Shown: positions 52,257-61,278, counted from the stretch's first letter. The stretch is 64,000 bases of DNA from an uncultured Candidatus Melainabacteria bacterium (GCA_934692625.1 CAKUUC010000011.1:17316-81315); one strand, 5' to 3'. Program-made: numbers and translations. The notes: generated by a model from the sequence alone, not told the origin.

Positions 52257-52292
52257 AGGGTTCTGAATCTTTTAAGGCGCAGAACCCTTTAT
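52257..52292 (+). terminator. Terminator between regulator and kinase genes
   Basis: AGGGTTCTG / CAGAACCCT, then TTATTT. Partial read-through to the kinase gene is possible. Confidence 0.8.
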
Positions 52293-52312
52293 TTATCTAA
52301 TAATGAGGCGAT

Positions 52313-52984
52313 ATGTCAGATATAGAATTAACAAATTTACAACAAAAAATAAGATGTGTTTCTCACGAAATAAGAAATCATCTTTCAATTTGTGATATGT
52401 ATTCTCAGATTGTAAGAAAAAATCTTGAAAAAATTGGGGTTGAAAATTCATCTATTGATAACGCTTTAGATTGTATAAAGCAATCTATTCAAATTATTGA
52501 ATCAAACCTTTTGGATTTGAAATCGTTAAATCAAAATTCTGAAAAAGTTGTGGATTTTAAATCTTTAGTTGAAAGAGGAGTTGAATTGTCAAAGGCTTAT
52601 GTCGTTGATAAAGAGATTGAAATTTCTTGCTTTACCAAAAATACTGCAGATGTTAAGGTTGATGTTGAGCGATTTTTAGCAGTTATCGTAAATATTATAA
52701 AAAATGGAATCGAAGCGATAGAAATCAAAGGACAAGTTGAAATCTTGGCAGAGGTTAAAGATGGTGTCGGTGTTGTAAAAATTTCAAATGACGGGAAACC
52801 TATACCAAAAATTAAACAAGAAAAAATATTTGATAAGGATTACACGACAAAACAAAACGGTTGCGGTTTGGGACTTGCGATTTGTCGTGAGTATTTGGAA
52901 AAGCAAAATGGAACCTTGAACTTAATTCGTTCGGTTAAAAATAAAACGACTTTTGAAATTACAATTCCTGTAGTTGCTAAGTAA
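52313..52984 (+). CDS. Cytosolic sensor-less histidine kinase
   Basis: 223 residues. The phospho-acceptor helix is RCVSHEIRNHLSICDMYSQIV (His about residue 17), followed by a HATPase domain with N box VNIIKNGIEAIEI, G1 region ISNDGKPIP and G2 region GCGLGLAICREYLEKQNG. There is no membrane helix, PAS, GAF or other sensing domain, so it must be informed by a partner. The upstream NarL-type regulator is the obvious cognate. Ribosome site GAGG. Confidence 0.9.
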   Translation: MSDIELTNLQQKIRCVSHEIRNHLSICDMYSQIVRKNLEKIGVENSSIDNALDCIKQSIQIIESNLLDLKSLNQNSEKVVDFKSLVERGVELSKAYVVDKEIEISCFTKNTADVKVDVERFLAVIVNIIKNGIEAIEIKGQVEILAEVKDGVGVVKISNDGKPIPKIKQEKIFDKDYTTKQNGCGLGLAICREYLEKQNGTLNLIRSVKNKTTFEITIPVVAK

Positions 52985-52989
52985 GAATG

Positions 52990-53790
52990 AAAATTGTTTA
53001 AGAGTCAGGCGGTGCCGTGACCTACGTTTTATAATGTGCCCCACTTGCCGTGGAACCGAAATCTATGATTTCGGAGGGTGAATGACAACAGCTTAGAAAT
53101 GTAGGTCGGCGTTGCTACGCCGACGGCGTTTATGAATGACAAAACCTTTGCTGGGTTGTCCCCAAAAGTCATGCCGAACAGCACGAGCAGTGTGCGAAAC
53201 GAAGTGAAGGCACGATTAATGCGAGTGCGGAGTTTCGGCATCTCTTCCAAAATCAAAATAAAACAAAGAATTAAGTCCCTAAAATCCTTGTTATAACTTG
53301 ATATGAAGGGACCCTGAAACAAGATTCAGGGTGACTATTGGGTTTGTCTGTTCACTATTTTCAGTAGGTCGGCGTTGCTACGCCGACGGCGTTTATGAAT
53401 GACAAAACCTTTGCTGGGTTGCCCCCAAAAGTCATGCCGAACTAGATTCGGCATCTCTTCCAAAATCAAAATAAAACAAAGAATTAAGTCCCTAAAATCC
53501 TTGTTATAACTTGATATGAAGGGACCCTGAAACAAGATTCAGGGTGACTATTGGGTTTGTCTGTTCACTATTTTCAGTAGGTCGGCGTTGCTACGCCGAC
53601 GGCGTTTATGAATGACAAAACCTTTGCTGGGTTGCCCCCAAAAGTCATGCCGAACTAGATTCGGCATCTCTTCCAAAATCAAAATAAAACAAAGAATTAA
53701 ATCCCTAAAATCCTTGTTATAACTTGATATGAAGGGACCCTGAAACGAGATTCAGGGTGACCTTTAGGAGTGTTCATTTACTATTGTCAG
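52990..53790. repeat. Tandem repeat block, cluster E
   Basis: Three head-to-tail copies of a unit that begins AGGTCGGCGTTGCTACGCCG (53103, 53366, 53579; spacing 263 and 213). Copy 1 is longer by about 50 bases, due to the CAGCACGAG insert in the loop of one hairpin. Each copy has three hairpins: GTCGGCGT / ACGCCGAC, ATGCCGAA / TTCGGCAT (53434-53454, 53647-53667) and CCCTGAA / TTCAGGG. Copies 2 and 3 are nearly identical, so the duplication is recent. No credible gene. Confidence 0.9.
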
Positions 53791-53873
53791 AATGGCGATA
53801 GCTTTGCTATTTCCTTCTACTTTGTTTCATTTCCTTAATATAAAATTCTAATATTACAAAATGTAAAAAATAA

Positions 53874-53901
53874 TTTAAATCCTCAAAAACATTGATATAA
53901 T
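53874..53901 (+). promoter_or_regulatory. Extended -10 promoter, copy 2 of the repeated promoter
   Basis: TTTAAA (53874-53879), 16 bases, TGA-TATAAT at 53896-53901. Preceded by ATTACAAAATGT as at copy 1. Drives the prepilin gene. Confidence 0.7.
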
Positions 53902-53907
53902 TGCTTT

Positions 53908-53932
53908 ATGGTATGGTATGGTATGGTATGGT
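53908..53932 (+). repeat. (ATGGT)5 microsatellite at the predicted transcription start
   Basis: Five perfect ATGGT units followed by ATGGGGGGC, six bases after TATAAT and 70 bases before the prepilin gene. Confidence 0.92.
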
Positions 53933-54001
53933 ATGGGGGCTTTACTTTCTAAAAAACAAACTTCATAATAGTAATAGCACGATAATTTTGGAGTATAAAG
54001 C

Positions 54002-54592
54002 ATGGAAAAGAAAAAAGCATTTACGTTAGCGGAAGTATTGATAGTTATTGGTATTATTGGGGTTGTTGCGGCGATTACCATTCCTATGTTGTACAATAAT
54101 TTCAGGGCAATAGTTTATAATGCAAAATGTAAAAAATTCCAGTCCGTAATGTCAAATGCAATCAGAAGAAGTGTAGATGAAAATGGTGATATCACCAATT
54201 GGAATTCGGAAGTTGTTGGAGGTTGGGTTAGTTCGCAAAAAAATACCGCTGCGATTGCTCAAAAGATTGTCCCATATTTGAAAGTTTCCGAAGATTGTGG
54301 GTTTAAACCAAATTGTATGTTGGTTGTTGATTACAAAAATCCGAACGGTTCAAAATGGAATACTTATACTAATTATCGTGATAAATTGTTTTATAAAGTT
54401 ATATTGATGGACGGTTCTCAAGTTATTATGAAAGCTCAAGGTGATAACTGTAATATGCGAGATGGGGGATATGACAACACTTGCGGCTATATGATATTAG
54501 ATGTAAACGGTTCTGCTCCGCCTAATCAATTTAATAAAGATGCTTTTGTTTTTCTTATTTTGAAAGACAGTGTTGTTCCTAAAAAATGGTAA
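54002..54592 (+). CDS. Type IV pilin-like prepilin behind a microsatellite promoter
   Basis: 196 residues. Leader MEKKKA and mature start FTLAEVLIVIGIIGVVAAIT, so the residue before the cleavage site would be Ala instead of the usual Gly, which may slow PilD. The soluble part has CGFKPNCMLVVDYKNPNG and the shared pilin block LDVNGSAPPNQFNKDAFVF. GGAG precedes the ATG. The (ATGGT)5 tract at the start of its transcript makes variable expression plausible. Two other prepilins are in the window. Confidence 0.86.
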   Translation: MEKKKAFTLAEVLIVIGIIGVVAAITIPMLYNNFRAIVYNAKCKKFQSVMSNAIRRSVDENGDITNWNSEVVGGWVSSQKNTAAIAQKIVPYLKVSEDCGFKPNCMLVVDYKNPNGSKWNTYTNYRDKLFYKVILMDGSQVIMKAQGDNCNMRDGGYDNTCGYMILDVNGSAPPNQFNKDAFVFLILKDSVVPKKW

Positions 54593-54595
54593 AAT

Positions 54596-55615
54596 TTAAT
54601 CCACTTTTCCTCTGAGTTGACCGCAAGCGGCATCAATGTCTGCGCCACGTTCAAGTCTTACGGTTACTTTTTTGCCCGAGTGTTCCATAAGCGATTTGAA
54701 TTTCATTATTGAATTGTTTGACGGGCGTTTGTAATCGTTCTTTTCAGTCGGATTGTAAGGGATTAAATTGATATTACATTTGATGTCTTTTAAATATGCC
54801 GCAAGTTGTTTTGCACTGTCGATTGTATCGTTTAAATCTTTAATTAACAAATATTCAATCGTAATTCTTCTGCCAGTTTTTTCGCAATAATGTTTTAATG
54901 CTTTATGAAGTTCTGTCATATTGTATTTGTTTTCAATCGGCATAAGTTTTAGTCTTGTTTCGTGGTTTGGTGCGTGGAGCGACAAGGCTAAAGTTGATTG
55001 CATTTCAAGTTCTGCGAGTTTATAAATTTGCGGAACAATTCCAGAAGTTGATATTGTCAATCTTCTTGCTCCGATTTGGAAATTTTCGTTAAAAATGTCC
55101 ATTGCTTTTAGTACGTTGTCTAAGTTTAGTAATGGTTCACCCTGTCCCATAAATACAACGTTTGTAACTTTTAGGTTTGTATCACGTTGAATTGTCAGGA
55201 CTTGTTCAATGATTTCTTTATAGGTTAAGTTTCTGATAAATCCACGTTTACCTGTCGCACAAAATGAGCAATTTACGGCACAGCCGACTTGCGAACTTAC
55301 GCAGGCTGTGAGGTTTGCACGGTTGTCAAAACGCATAAGGACTGTTTCTACGCATTCTCCGTCAGGAAATTCCAAAAGATATTTTATTGTGCCGTCGGTG
55401 CTTACTTGCTTAACTTTGATTTTTATATCGGTCACCGTTGCAACTTTTTTCAATTCTTTTCTGAATTTTATTGATAAATCCGTCATTTCGTCAATTTCTT
55501 TGACTGATTTTAGGTAAATCCAGTTATGAATTTGTCTTGCTCTGAATTTTGTTGCTCCTAGTTGGTCGGTAATTTCTTCGATTTCTTTTAGGCTTAATCC
55601 TGATAAAATTTTCAT
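54596..55615 (-). CDS. rlmN: Dual-specificity RNA methyltransferase RlmN
   Basis: 339 residues, a radical SAM enzyme that makes 2-methyladenine at A2503 of 23S rRNA and A37 of some tRNAs. The cluster motif CAVNCSFCATGKRGFIRNL (CxxxCxxC) is followed by FMGQGEPLLN, RRLTISTSGI and ALSLHAPNHETR. The methyl-carrying Cys near the end is in DIDAACGQLRGK. Its ATG overlaps the stop of the upstream cysteine-cluster gene by one base. Confidence 0.96.
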   Translation of the reverse strand: MKILSGLSLKEIEEITDQLGATKFRARQIHNWIYLKSVKEIDEMTDLSIKFRKELKKVATVTDIKIKVKQVSTDGTIKYLLEFPDGECVETVLMRFDNRANLTACVSSQVGCAVNCSFCATGKRGFIRNLTYKEIIEQVLTIQRDTNLKVTNVVFMGQGEPLLNLDNVLKAMDIFNENFQIGARRLTISTSGIVPQIYKLAELEMQSTLALSLHAPNHETRLKLMPIENKYNMTELHKALKHYCEKTGRRITIEYLLIKDLNDTIDSAKQLAAYLKDIKCNINLIPYNPTEKNDYKRPSNNSIMKFKSLMEHSGKKVTVRLERGADIDAACGQLRGKVD

Positions 55616-56295
55616 TATTTATATAATCCTTTTATTTTTTCAATATAAAAAAGTGAAATTTCCATTTCTGCACTAAGTTTAAGCGAAACAGAATTTGATT
55701 TCAATTTCCAATCCTTAAATCCGCATTTTGGCGGTAAAAAGGCTGTCGGATTATCTGGAAAATCACGGCAAATTTGCGGACGATTTTCGTAATCTGGGCA
55801 TCTGTTGTCTTTTGTAACTTTGGGGCAATGGTAAAAGTAATATCCGTTTTCGTTGTTTGTTTCAAGTAGTTTTACATATTCTGGGAAAACTTTTCTAACT
55901 TCTTCCATATCTTGGTATGGAACAAAGGTTCTTAGAAAATCTTGTGCTGTTTTATCCCCGTTTTGAGCTTTTGTTTTTAGTTCGGTTGGTGAAAATTCAC
56001 TACATGCAAATTGGCAACAAGTTCCACAACCTATGCAGTGCGACTGAGTTCGGAGTTCTTTTATTTGTTGTGTTAATTCGTTTTTTATTTTTAAAAGTCG
56101 TTTAGCAAGTAGGTTTACTATTTTTTCTTGCCAAAGTTTTCCTGTTGAATTGTTTTCATACAGAGCAAAAATTTCACCTTCAAAATTTTTGGGTGAGTTT
56201 TTTGTTATAAATTCTTGAATCTCCAATCCGGTTTGAGCAAATATTTTTCTATATTGCTCTTTTTGGTTTTTATAATCAGAAATTAAGTCGCACAT
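55615..56295 (-). CDS. YkgJ-family cysteine-cluster protein
   Basis: 226 residues. The CxxCxxCC...C pattern CIGCGTCCQFACSEFSP and the later DNRCPDYENRPQICRDFPDNP are the YkgJ/UPF0153 signature, a probable Fe-S or zinc-binding domain. The N-terminal 90 residues are helical. Middle gene of a three-gene minus-strand operon (phosphoesterase, YkgJ, rlmN) with spacings of 6 and -1 bases. Function of the family is not known. Confidence 0.88.
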   Translation of the reverse strand: MCDLISDYKNQKEQYRKIFAQTGLEIQEFITKNSPKNFEGEIFALYENNSTGKLWQEKIVNLLAKRLLKIKNELTQQIKELRTQSHCIGCGTCCQFACSEFSPTELKTKAQNGDKTAQDFLRTFVPYQDMEEVRKVFPEYVKLLETNNENGYYFYHCPKVTKDNRCPDYENRPQICRDFPDNPTAFLPPKCGFKDWKLKSNSVSLKLSAEMEISLFYIEKIKGLYK

Positions 56296-56301
56296 AGTTT
56301 A

Positions 56302-57036
56302 TTAGATGTGTCTTTCTACCGGATTTAATAATAAATCTGCAAGTCTGTCTGCTCCGACAAAACCACGTTCAGACATGATTTCAGCGGCTTTAACGTTGTC
56401 ATAATCTACAAATCTGTGTTTGATTTCAAATGAACCCATATTAAAATCAACGATTGCATAGCAGGCTTTAGGTTCCGGAGTCATTGGTCGTCCAACGCTA
56501 CCTACGTTTACCACAGTTTGCTTTGTGTGTGTTTGGTATCCGCAAGGTATGTGAGTGTGACCGCACAAGATAAGACTTTCATTTGTTCCCAAAATAATTT
56601 CTTCAATTTTTTCAAGTGGCATATTGGGTAGAATGTCTTCATTGTTTGCTCTTGGCGAACCGTGAACCAGCAAGACTGAACAACCTTCAATTTCAAGTTG
56701 TAGCATTGGTGGTAAGTTGTTTAGGTATGCTCTGTGTATATCGTTCAATATTGTAACATCATCTGCTATTGCATTTGCCATTACTGGATATTGTTCTTCT
56801 AGAAACTCTATAACATCAGGACCGTATTGAGCAATCATTTTGTCTGTATTACCTTGAATTACTGTCCAAGTATCTTGATTCATTACGTATTCTACAACTT
56901 CTTTTGGCTGAGGTCCTGCAAGTGCCAAATCTCCCAAGCAAAAAACATGCTCGCATTTTTGATTAATAACATCTTTCATAACCGCTTCAAGTGCCAGTGC
57001 GTTGGCATGTAAATCAGATAATACCGCAACTCTCAT
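56302..57036 (-). CDS. Calcineurin-like metallophosphoesterase
   Basis: 244 residues with all five metal-binding motifs: VLSDLHANALALEAV, FCLGDLALAGPQP, IQGNTDKM, LVHGSPRANNED and LCGHTHIPCG, followed by VVNVGSVGRPM. This is the YfcE/DR1281-type phosphodiesterase branch. Substrate unknown. It leads the rlmN operon with ribosome site GAGGGG. Confidence 0.92.
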   Translation of the reverse strand: MRVAVLSDLHANALALEAVMKDVINQKCEHVFCLGDLALAGPQPKEVVEYVMNQDTWTVIQGNTDKMIAQYGPDVIEFLEEQYPVMANAIADDVTILNDIHRAYLNNLPPMLQLEIEGCSVLLVHGSPRANNEDILPNMPLEKIEEIILGTNESLILCGHTHIPCGYQTHTKQTVVNVGSVGRPMTPEPKACYAIVDFNMGSFEIKHRFVDYDNVKAAEIMSERGFVGADRLADLLLNPVERHI

Positions 57037-57066
57037 AGATTTCTACCCCTCTTTTCTTAATTGTGC

Positions 57067-57072
57067 TAAAAT
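57067..57072 (+). promoter_or_regulatory. Extended -10 of ispG, leaderless arrangement
   Basis: TGC-TAAAAT, six bases, ATG 57079; no ribosome site. Confidence 0.6.
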
Positions 57073-57078
57073 TATTTT

Positions 57079-58143
57079 ATGATAAAAAGAAGAAAATCTA
57101 AAGAAATTACTATAGGAAATGTAAAAATCGGTAATAATAATCCGATTTCAGTCCAATCTATGTGCAATACTGATACTAGAGATGTCGAACAAACTTCTAG
57201 GCAAATTCAAGAACTTGCTGATGCTGGGTGTGAATTGGTTAGGCTTGCCGTATTAAATTCTGATGCTGCAGAAGCGATAAAATCATTGGTCAAGCAATCT
57301 CCTGTTCCATTGATTGCGGATATTCATTTTGATTATAAATTGGCTATTCAGTGTATCAATAACGGAATTTCCGCATTAAGGCTAAATCCTGGGAATATCG
57401 GTTCTCGAGAAAAGGTTGAATCGGTTGTAAAGTTGGCTAAGCAACAAAAAATTCCAATAAGAATTGGAGTTAATGCAGGTTCTTTAGAAAAAGATTTGAA
57501 GGCTTTGGATATTCCATTGGCTGATAAAATGGTAAAAAGTGCATTAGGTCATGTAAAAATATTAGAAGATTTAGATTTTGATATGATTAAAATTTCGCTA
57601 AAATCTTCCGATGTTTTGACAACAATTGATGCGTATGAAAAAATTGCTCAAGTTTGTGATTATCCTTTGCATTTTGGGATTACTGAGGCCGGAACTTTGA
57701 AAAACGGCTTGATAAAATCTTCTGTCGGTATGGGGATAATTTTGGCAAAAGGTATTGGTGATACTATCAGAGTTTCATTGACAGATAACCCTGTAGAAGA
57801 AGTTTATGCAGGATATGAAATTTTGAAGAGTTTAAAACTTCGTTCAAGAGGTGTTAATTTTATTTCTTGTCCGACTTGTGGAAGAACTCAAATAGACTTG
57901 ATAAATTTAGCCAAGAAAGTTGAAGATAGGTTTAAAAACTTAAATTATCCGATAGAAATTGCAACTATGGGGTGTGTTGTTAATGGACCGGGGGAAGCCG
58001 AGCATGCTGATTTTGGAATTGCCGGTGGAATTGGAGAAGGTTTAGTTTTCAAAAAAGGCAAAATTGTTGCTAAGGTTCCGGAAGATGAGTTATTAGATAA
58101 GCTTGAAGAAGTTATAAATGCATCATTGTGTGAATATCAATAA
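57079..58143 (+). CDS. ispG: 4-Hydroxy-3-methylbut-2-enyl diphosphate synthase IspG
   Basis: 354 residues: a TIM barrel start (VKIGNNNPISVQSMCNTDTRD), LIADIHFDYKLA, LRLNPGNIGSREK and the Fe-S domain at the end with FISCPTCGRTQIDL and MGCVVNGPGEAEHADFGIAGG. It performs the penultimate step of the MEP isoprenoid pathway. The compact two-domain form is the usual bacterial one. The start lacks a ribosome site. Confidence 0.96.
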   Translation: MIKRRKSKEITIGNVKIGNNNPISVQSMCNTDTRDVEQTSRQIQELADAGCELVRLAVLNSDAAEAIKSLVKQSPVPLIADIHFDYKLAIQCINNGISALRLNPGNIGSREKVESVVKLAKQQKIPIRIGVNAGSLEKDLKALDIPLADKMVKSALGHVKILEDLDFDMIKISLKSSDVLTTIDAYEKIAQVCDYPLHFGITEAGTLKNGLIKSSVGMGIILAKGIGDTIRVSLTDNPVEEVYAGYEILKSLKLRSRGVNFISCPTCGRTQIDLINLAKKVEDRFKNLNYPIEIATMGCVVNGPGEAEHADFGIAGGIGEGLVFKKGKIVAKVPEDELLDKLEEVINASLCEYQ

Positions 58144-58250
58144 TTTTTCAAAAATCCTTCAAACAGTATATGACGAATTTATGTAAACAAATTATAATAT
58201 TATTGCAATACTTGTAAAATAAAATTATAATTTAATAAAAAGAGGTGGCT

Positions 58251-58568
58251 ATGAAAAAATTATTACTTATTGCGGTAGTTGCAGCGATTCCTGTTATGGC
58301 GCAAGCAGCAATTTCTGTAGATGAAATGACCAATCCTACAGCCGTTCAAAATAACGGTTTTTCAAAACAAGTTGCAGAAACAATTACTGTAAATAAAGCA
58401 AGAGCAAACAATCAGGAATATTACACCCCTGATGAAGAAGCTTTCCAAAAGCAAAATAAATTTGTAAGATTCTGGAGAAAATTTTATGTATATACGGATC
58501 CGGCAGCAGAAGATTATTCATTCTATCACCATTCTCAAGAAACGGTACCGTCTTACAAAGATTTCTAG
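58251..58568 (+). CDS. Small secreted hypothetical protein
   Basis: 105 residues from ATG 58251 with AGAGGTGG immediately upstream. Signal peptide MKKLLLIAVVAAIPVMAQAA then a mature part rich in Asn, Gln and Glu, ending FWRKFYVYTDPAAEDYSFYHH. No family recognised. It starts an operon with the TPR and glycosidase genes, and its last 83 bases overlap the longest frame of the TPR gene. Confidence 0.65.
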   Translation: MKKLLLIAVVAAIPVMAQAAISVDEMTNPTAVQNNGFSKQVAETITVNKARANNQEYYTPDEEAFQKQNKFVRFWRKFYVYTDPAAEDYSFYHHSQETVPSYKDF

Positions 58569-59214
58569 GACGATTTTTGCAGTTATTGGCGCCTTTTTGT
58601 TAGGTGTCAATAACTGTTCAAATGCAGTCGAATTTGGAACGATTAAGTACAATGATGCAATAATTGATTATTCAACTTTAGATAAGCAGGCTGTTTCAGA
58701 GCGTGCTGATTATTATTTTAATAGAGCGCTAAAATCGAAAGAAGCAAAAGAAAAACAAGACTTCTTAGAGCGTGCGAGTGGTGAATATTTCATATTGACT
58801 CGTATGGATCCGGAGAATATCAATTATTTGGTACAGATGGGGCGGATTTACGATATCGAGAATGAAAATAAGTTTGCGAAAGGTTACTTTTTCAACGCTT
58901 TGATGCTAGAAAGAAACAATCCTAAAACAAATTTTTATCTCGGTGAATATTATTATAAACGTAATCTTTATACTCGTGCATTATATTTCTATGATGTTGC
59001 TTTAGAAAATGGATACCGTGAAAATTATGAAATATTAATAAAAATGGCGGTAATGTACGAAAAACTCGGAGATTTGCTTAGGGCAAATCAATATTACAAA
59101 AAAGCCTATATTTTAAATCCAAGCAATTCAAAAATTTCATCAAAGATTAAAGAATTAGAGAGTGTAAAATACAAAAACACCGGATATTATAAAAGGACAA
59201 AGGGAAAATTTTAA
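58486..59214 (+). CDS. TPR-repeat protein with signal segment
   Basis: Up to 242 residues. After a basic stretch there is a hydrophobic segment (TIFAVIGAFLLGVNNCSNA) that looks like a signal peptide, then helical TPR repeats: YFNRALKSKEAKEKQDFLER, AKGYFFNALMLERNNPKTNF, YFYDVALENGYRENY and RANQYYKKAYILNPSN. The start is uncertain: ATG 58486 lies deep in the preceding gene with no ribosome site, and no ATG exists nearer the signal segment, so a rare ATT or translational coupling may be used. It ends TAATG into the glycosidase gene. Confidence 0.75.
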   Translation: MYIRIRQQKIIHSITILKKRYRLTKISRTIFAVIGAFLLGVNNCSNAVEFGTIKYNDAIIDYSTLDKQAVSERADYYFNRALKSKEAKEKQDFLERASGEYFILTRMDPENINYLVQMGRIYDIENENKFAKGYFFNALMLERNNPKTNFYLGEYYYKRNLYTRALYFYDVALENGYRENYEILIKMAVMYEKLGDLLRANQYYKKAYILNPSNSKISSKIKELESVKYKNTGYYKRTKGKF

Positions 59215-61082
59215 TGAAAAGAACGTATTTAATATTTTTAATTATATCATTACTACTTCTCCCAAATTATGCCTTTTCTAACGACATAATGCTGATAGAT
59301 GAAGATGATACGCAAGAAGAACTTATTCAGAAAAATCCTCTAAAAGCGTTTAATCCTTTGACTTTCAGTGGAAATGAAGCAATATTTAAACAAAATTCAA
59401 CAAAAATAACTACAATTGATCCGGCTTCAACGGTAAACCTTTTCCCTGGGGGGCGTGGAGCAAATCAGTTGATTGTTTATACCCCCAAATATGGTGTACA
59501 CACGGGAACAAATGAATTCGGTACAGAAGCTATTGTAGAAGATAATGTAGTAACTTCAATTAGTGGTGCAGATTCAGTAATTCCTCAAAATGGTATTGTA
59601 ATCAGTGGTCACGGTGTTGCTAAAAATTGGATTACTCAAAATATTTCTGTCGGGTCAAAGGTTTATGTGAACGAAGAAACAAAAACTTTGACTGTTTATA
59701 CGACATCTGAAAGCTATACTTACGAAGCAAAAGTGAAGATTGCAGAAGCTCAATCAATGATGAATTTTTACAAAACACGTTTTGCTGGATATAATTCAAA
59801 TTTGCCGAACAGTTATATTCAGACTGCGCAGAATTATTTAACTATTGCGCAAAATGAAAATCAGAACGGTGCAATTTTGAAACAATACGCTCAAGAAGCG
59901 ATTGATGCTGCAAATATGGCAATAAAAACCTCTTTGCCGTATATCAAAAATGAACTCAAGGGAACTTGGATTAGACCTGTCGAAACTTCCAGAGAGCAAA
60001 TTATTGCAACACTTGATAAAATTAAAGCTGACGGATTTAATAGTATTTTCTTGGAAACTTATTTCCATGGAAAAACTATTTTTCCAAGTAGTGTAATGAA
60101 TAAATACGGTTTTACCGTACAAAATGAAATTTTTTCAGGCTTTGACCCATTGGAGGCTTGGATAACAGAAGCACACAAAAGAGGAATAAAAGTTCACATT
60201 TGGTTCCAAACTTTCTATGTAGGTAATAAGGCTCCAAGTACTGAACCTTCAAGCATTTTGGCTATCCGTCCGGATTGGGGAAATAAGTTGAAAAAAGATG
60301 CTAATTCTCAAACATATTCAAAATCCGTATCAGAACATAACGGGTATTTTATAGATCCTGCAAATCCGGAAGTACAAGAGTTTTTGTTAGAATTGCTTGA
60401 CGAAATAATTTTAACATATAAACCTGACGGTATAAATTTGGATTATATTAGATATCCGAGTGCAAAAACTAATAATGATATGAATTCATGGGGTTTTTCC
60501 GCTTATGCTCGTGATGAGTTTAAACAACTGTACGGGGCTGACCCTGTCGATTTAACAACTGCAGATGCACAATGGTATGATTGGAATTTGTACAGACGTC
60601 AAAAGGTTACTGATTTTGTTCAAAAGGCAGGTGAATTATGCAGAAAACGTCATACTTATATTAGTACTGTAATTTTCCCGGATATTGCATCTGCACTTTC
60701 TACAAAGCAGCAAGATTGGACGAGTTGGTCAACTAACGACTATGTAGATGGCTTTACTCCGTTATTTTTGACGTATGACCCTAAAATGTTAGCATCAATG
60801 ATGTATGATGTAGCAAGGGTTAAATCATACAAAACAGACCTTTATGCGGGAGTGTTTGTTACATTTATGGGTGGAGCGCCGGAAGATTTGGTTCGTCAAA
60901 TTTATCAGGCAAGATTGATGAACGCAAGTGGTGTAATTTTGTTTGATTATGCTCATACTACACCTGTTTATACTTCAACCTTGATGGCAGGTGCGTTTAA
61001 TGAAAACGTTTCAAATAATAATAATTACATAGCAAGTCAACAAAGCAAAAAAAAAAGATGGTGGAAGAAGACGAAGAAATAA
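59214..61082 (+). CDS. Secreted GHL10/DUF187-type glycoside hydrolase
   Basis: 622 residues with a signal peptide (YLIFLIISLLLLPNYAFS). Residues about 60-180 form a beta-rich domain with VISGHGVAKNWITQN, followed by a helical spacer. From about 243 comes the GH10-like barrel: LKGTWIRPVETSREQIIATL, GFNSIFLETYFHGKTIFPS, KVHIWFQTFYVG, INLDYIRYPS and YAGVFVTFMGG. The family acts on bacterial cell-wall or extracellular glycans. Its ATG overlaps the TPR stop (TAATG). The tail is Lys-rich. Confidence 0.88.
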   Translation: MKRTYLIFLIISLLLLPNYAFSNDIMLIDEDDTQEELIQKNPLKAFNPLTFSGNEAIFKQNSTKITTIDPASTVNLFPGGRGANQLIVYTPKYGVHTGTNEFGTEAIVEDNVVTSISGADSVIPQNGIVISGHGVAKNWITQNISVGSKVYVNEETKTLTVYTTSESYTYEAKVKIAEAQSMMNFYKTRFAGYNSNLPNSYIQTAQNYLTIAQNENQNGAILKQYAQEAIDAANMAIKTSLPYIKNELKGTWIRPVETSREQIIATLDKIKADGFNSIFLETYFHGKTIFPSSVMNKYGFTVQNEIFSGFDPLEAWITEAHKRGIKVHIWFQTFYVGNKAPSTEPSSILAIRPDWGNKLKKDANSQTYSKSVSEHNGYFIDPANPEVQEFLLELLDEIILTYKPDGINLDYIRYPSAKTNNDMNSWGFSAYARDEFKQLYGADPVDLTTADAQWYDWNLYRRQKVTDFVQKAGELCRKRHTYISTVIFPDIASALSTKQQDWTSWSTNDYVDGFTPLFLTYDPKMLASMMYDVARVKSYKTDLYAGVFVTFMGGAPEDLVRQIYQARLMNASGVILFDYAHTTPVYTSTLMAGAFNENVSNNNNYIASQQSKKKRWWKKTKK

Positions 61083-61087
61083 TAAAC

Positions 61088-61210
61088 ATGGGCATAAGTA
61101 ACATAAGATTGCGAAATTATCCGCCACAAAATACTTATGAGCAGCAGTATCCGTCAACCCCTGTAAAAGTTGAAACAAGAAAAGGACTTTGGCGATTTAG
61201 TAAAAATTAA
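61088..61210 (+). CDS. Possible 40-residue basic peptide
   Basis: MGISNIRLRNYPPQNTYEQQ then a Pro/Lys-rich end. It begins five bases after the glycosidase stop in the same direction, but has only a weak purine-rich ribosome site. Could be an operon tail gene or chance. Confidence 0.3.
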   Translation: MGISNIRLRNYPPQNTYEQQYPSTPVKVETRKGLWRFSKN

Positions 61211-61278
61211 TATTGTATTTACAAGCTATTATGCTTTTACTATAATTTTAGCAGTTATTAGAGTGAGAAGGACGAAAT

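Noticed and set aside
53029..53322. Two minus-strand reading frames (53029-53322, 53335-53535) with the same first 30 residues
   Set aside because: They are by-products of the tandem repeat units; no ribosome site, no recognisable domain, and the sequence is hairpin repeats.
53103..53790. CRISPR array
   Set aside because: Units are over 200 bases, only three copies, no unique spacers between short repeats and no cas genes.
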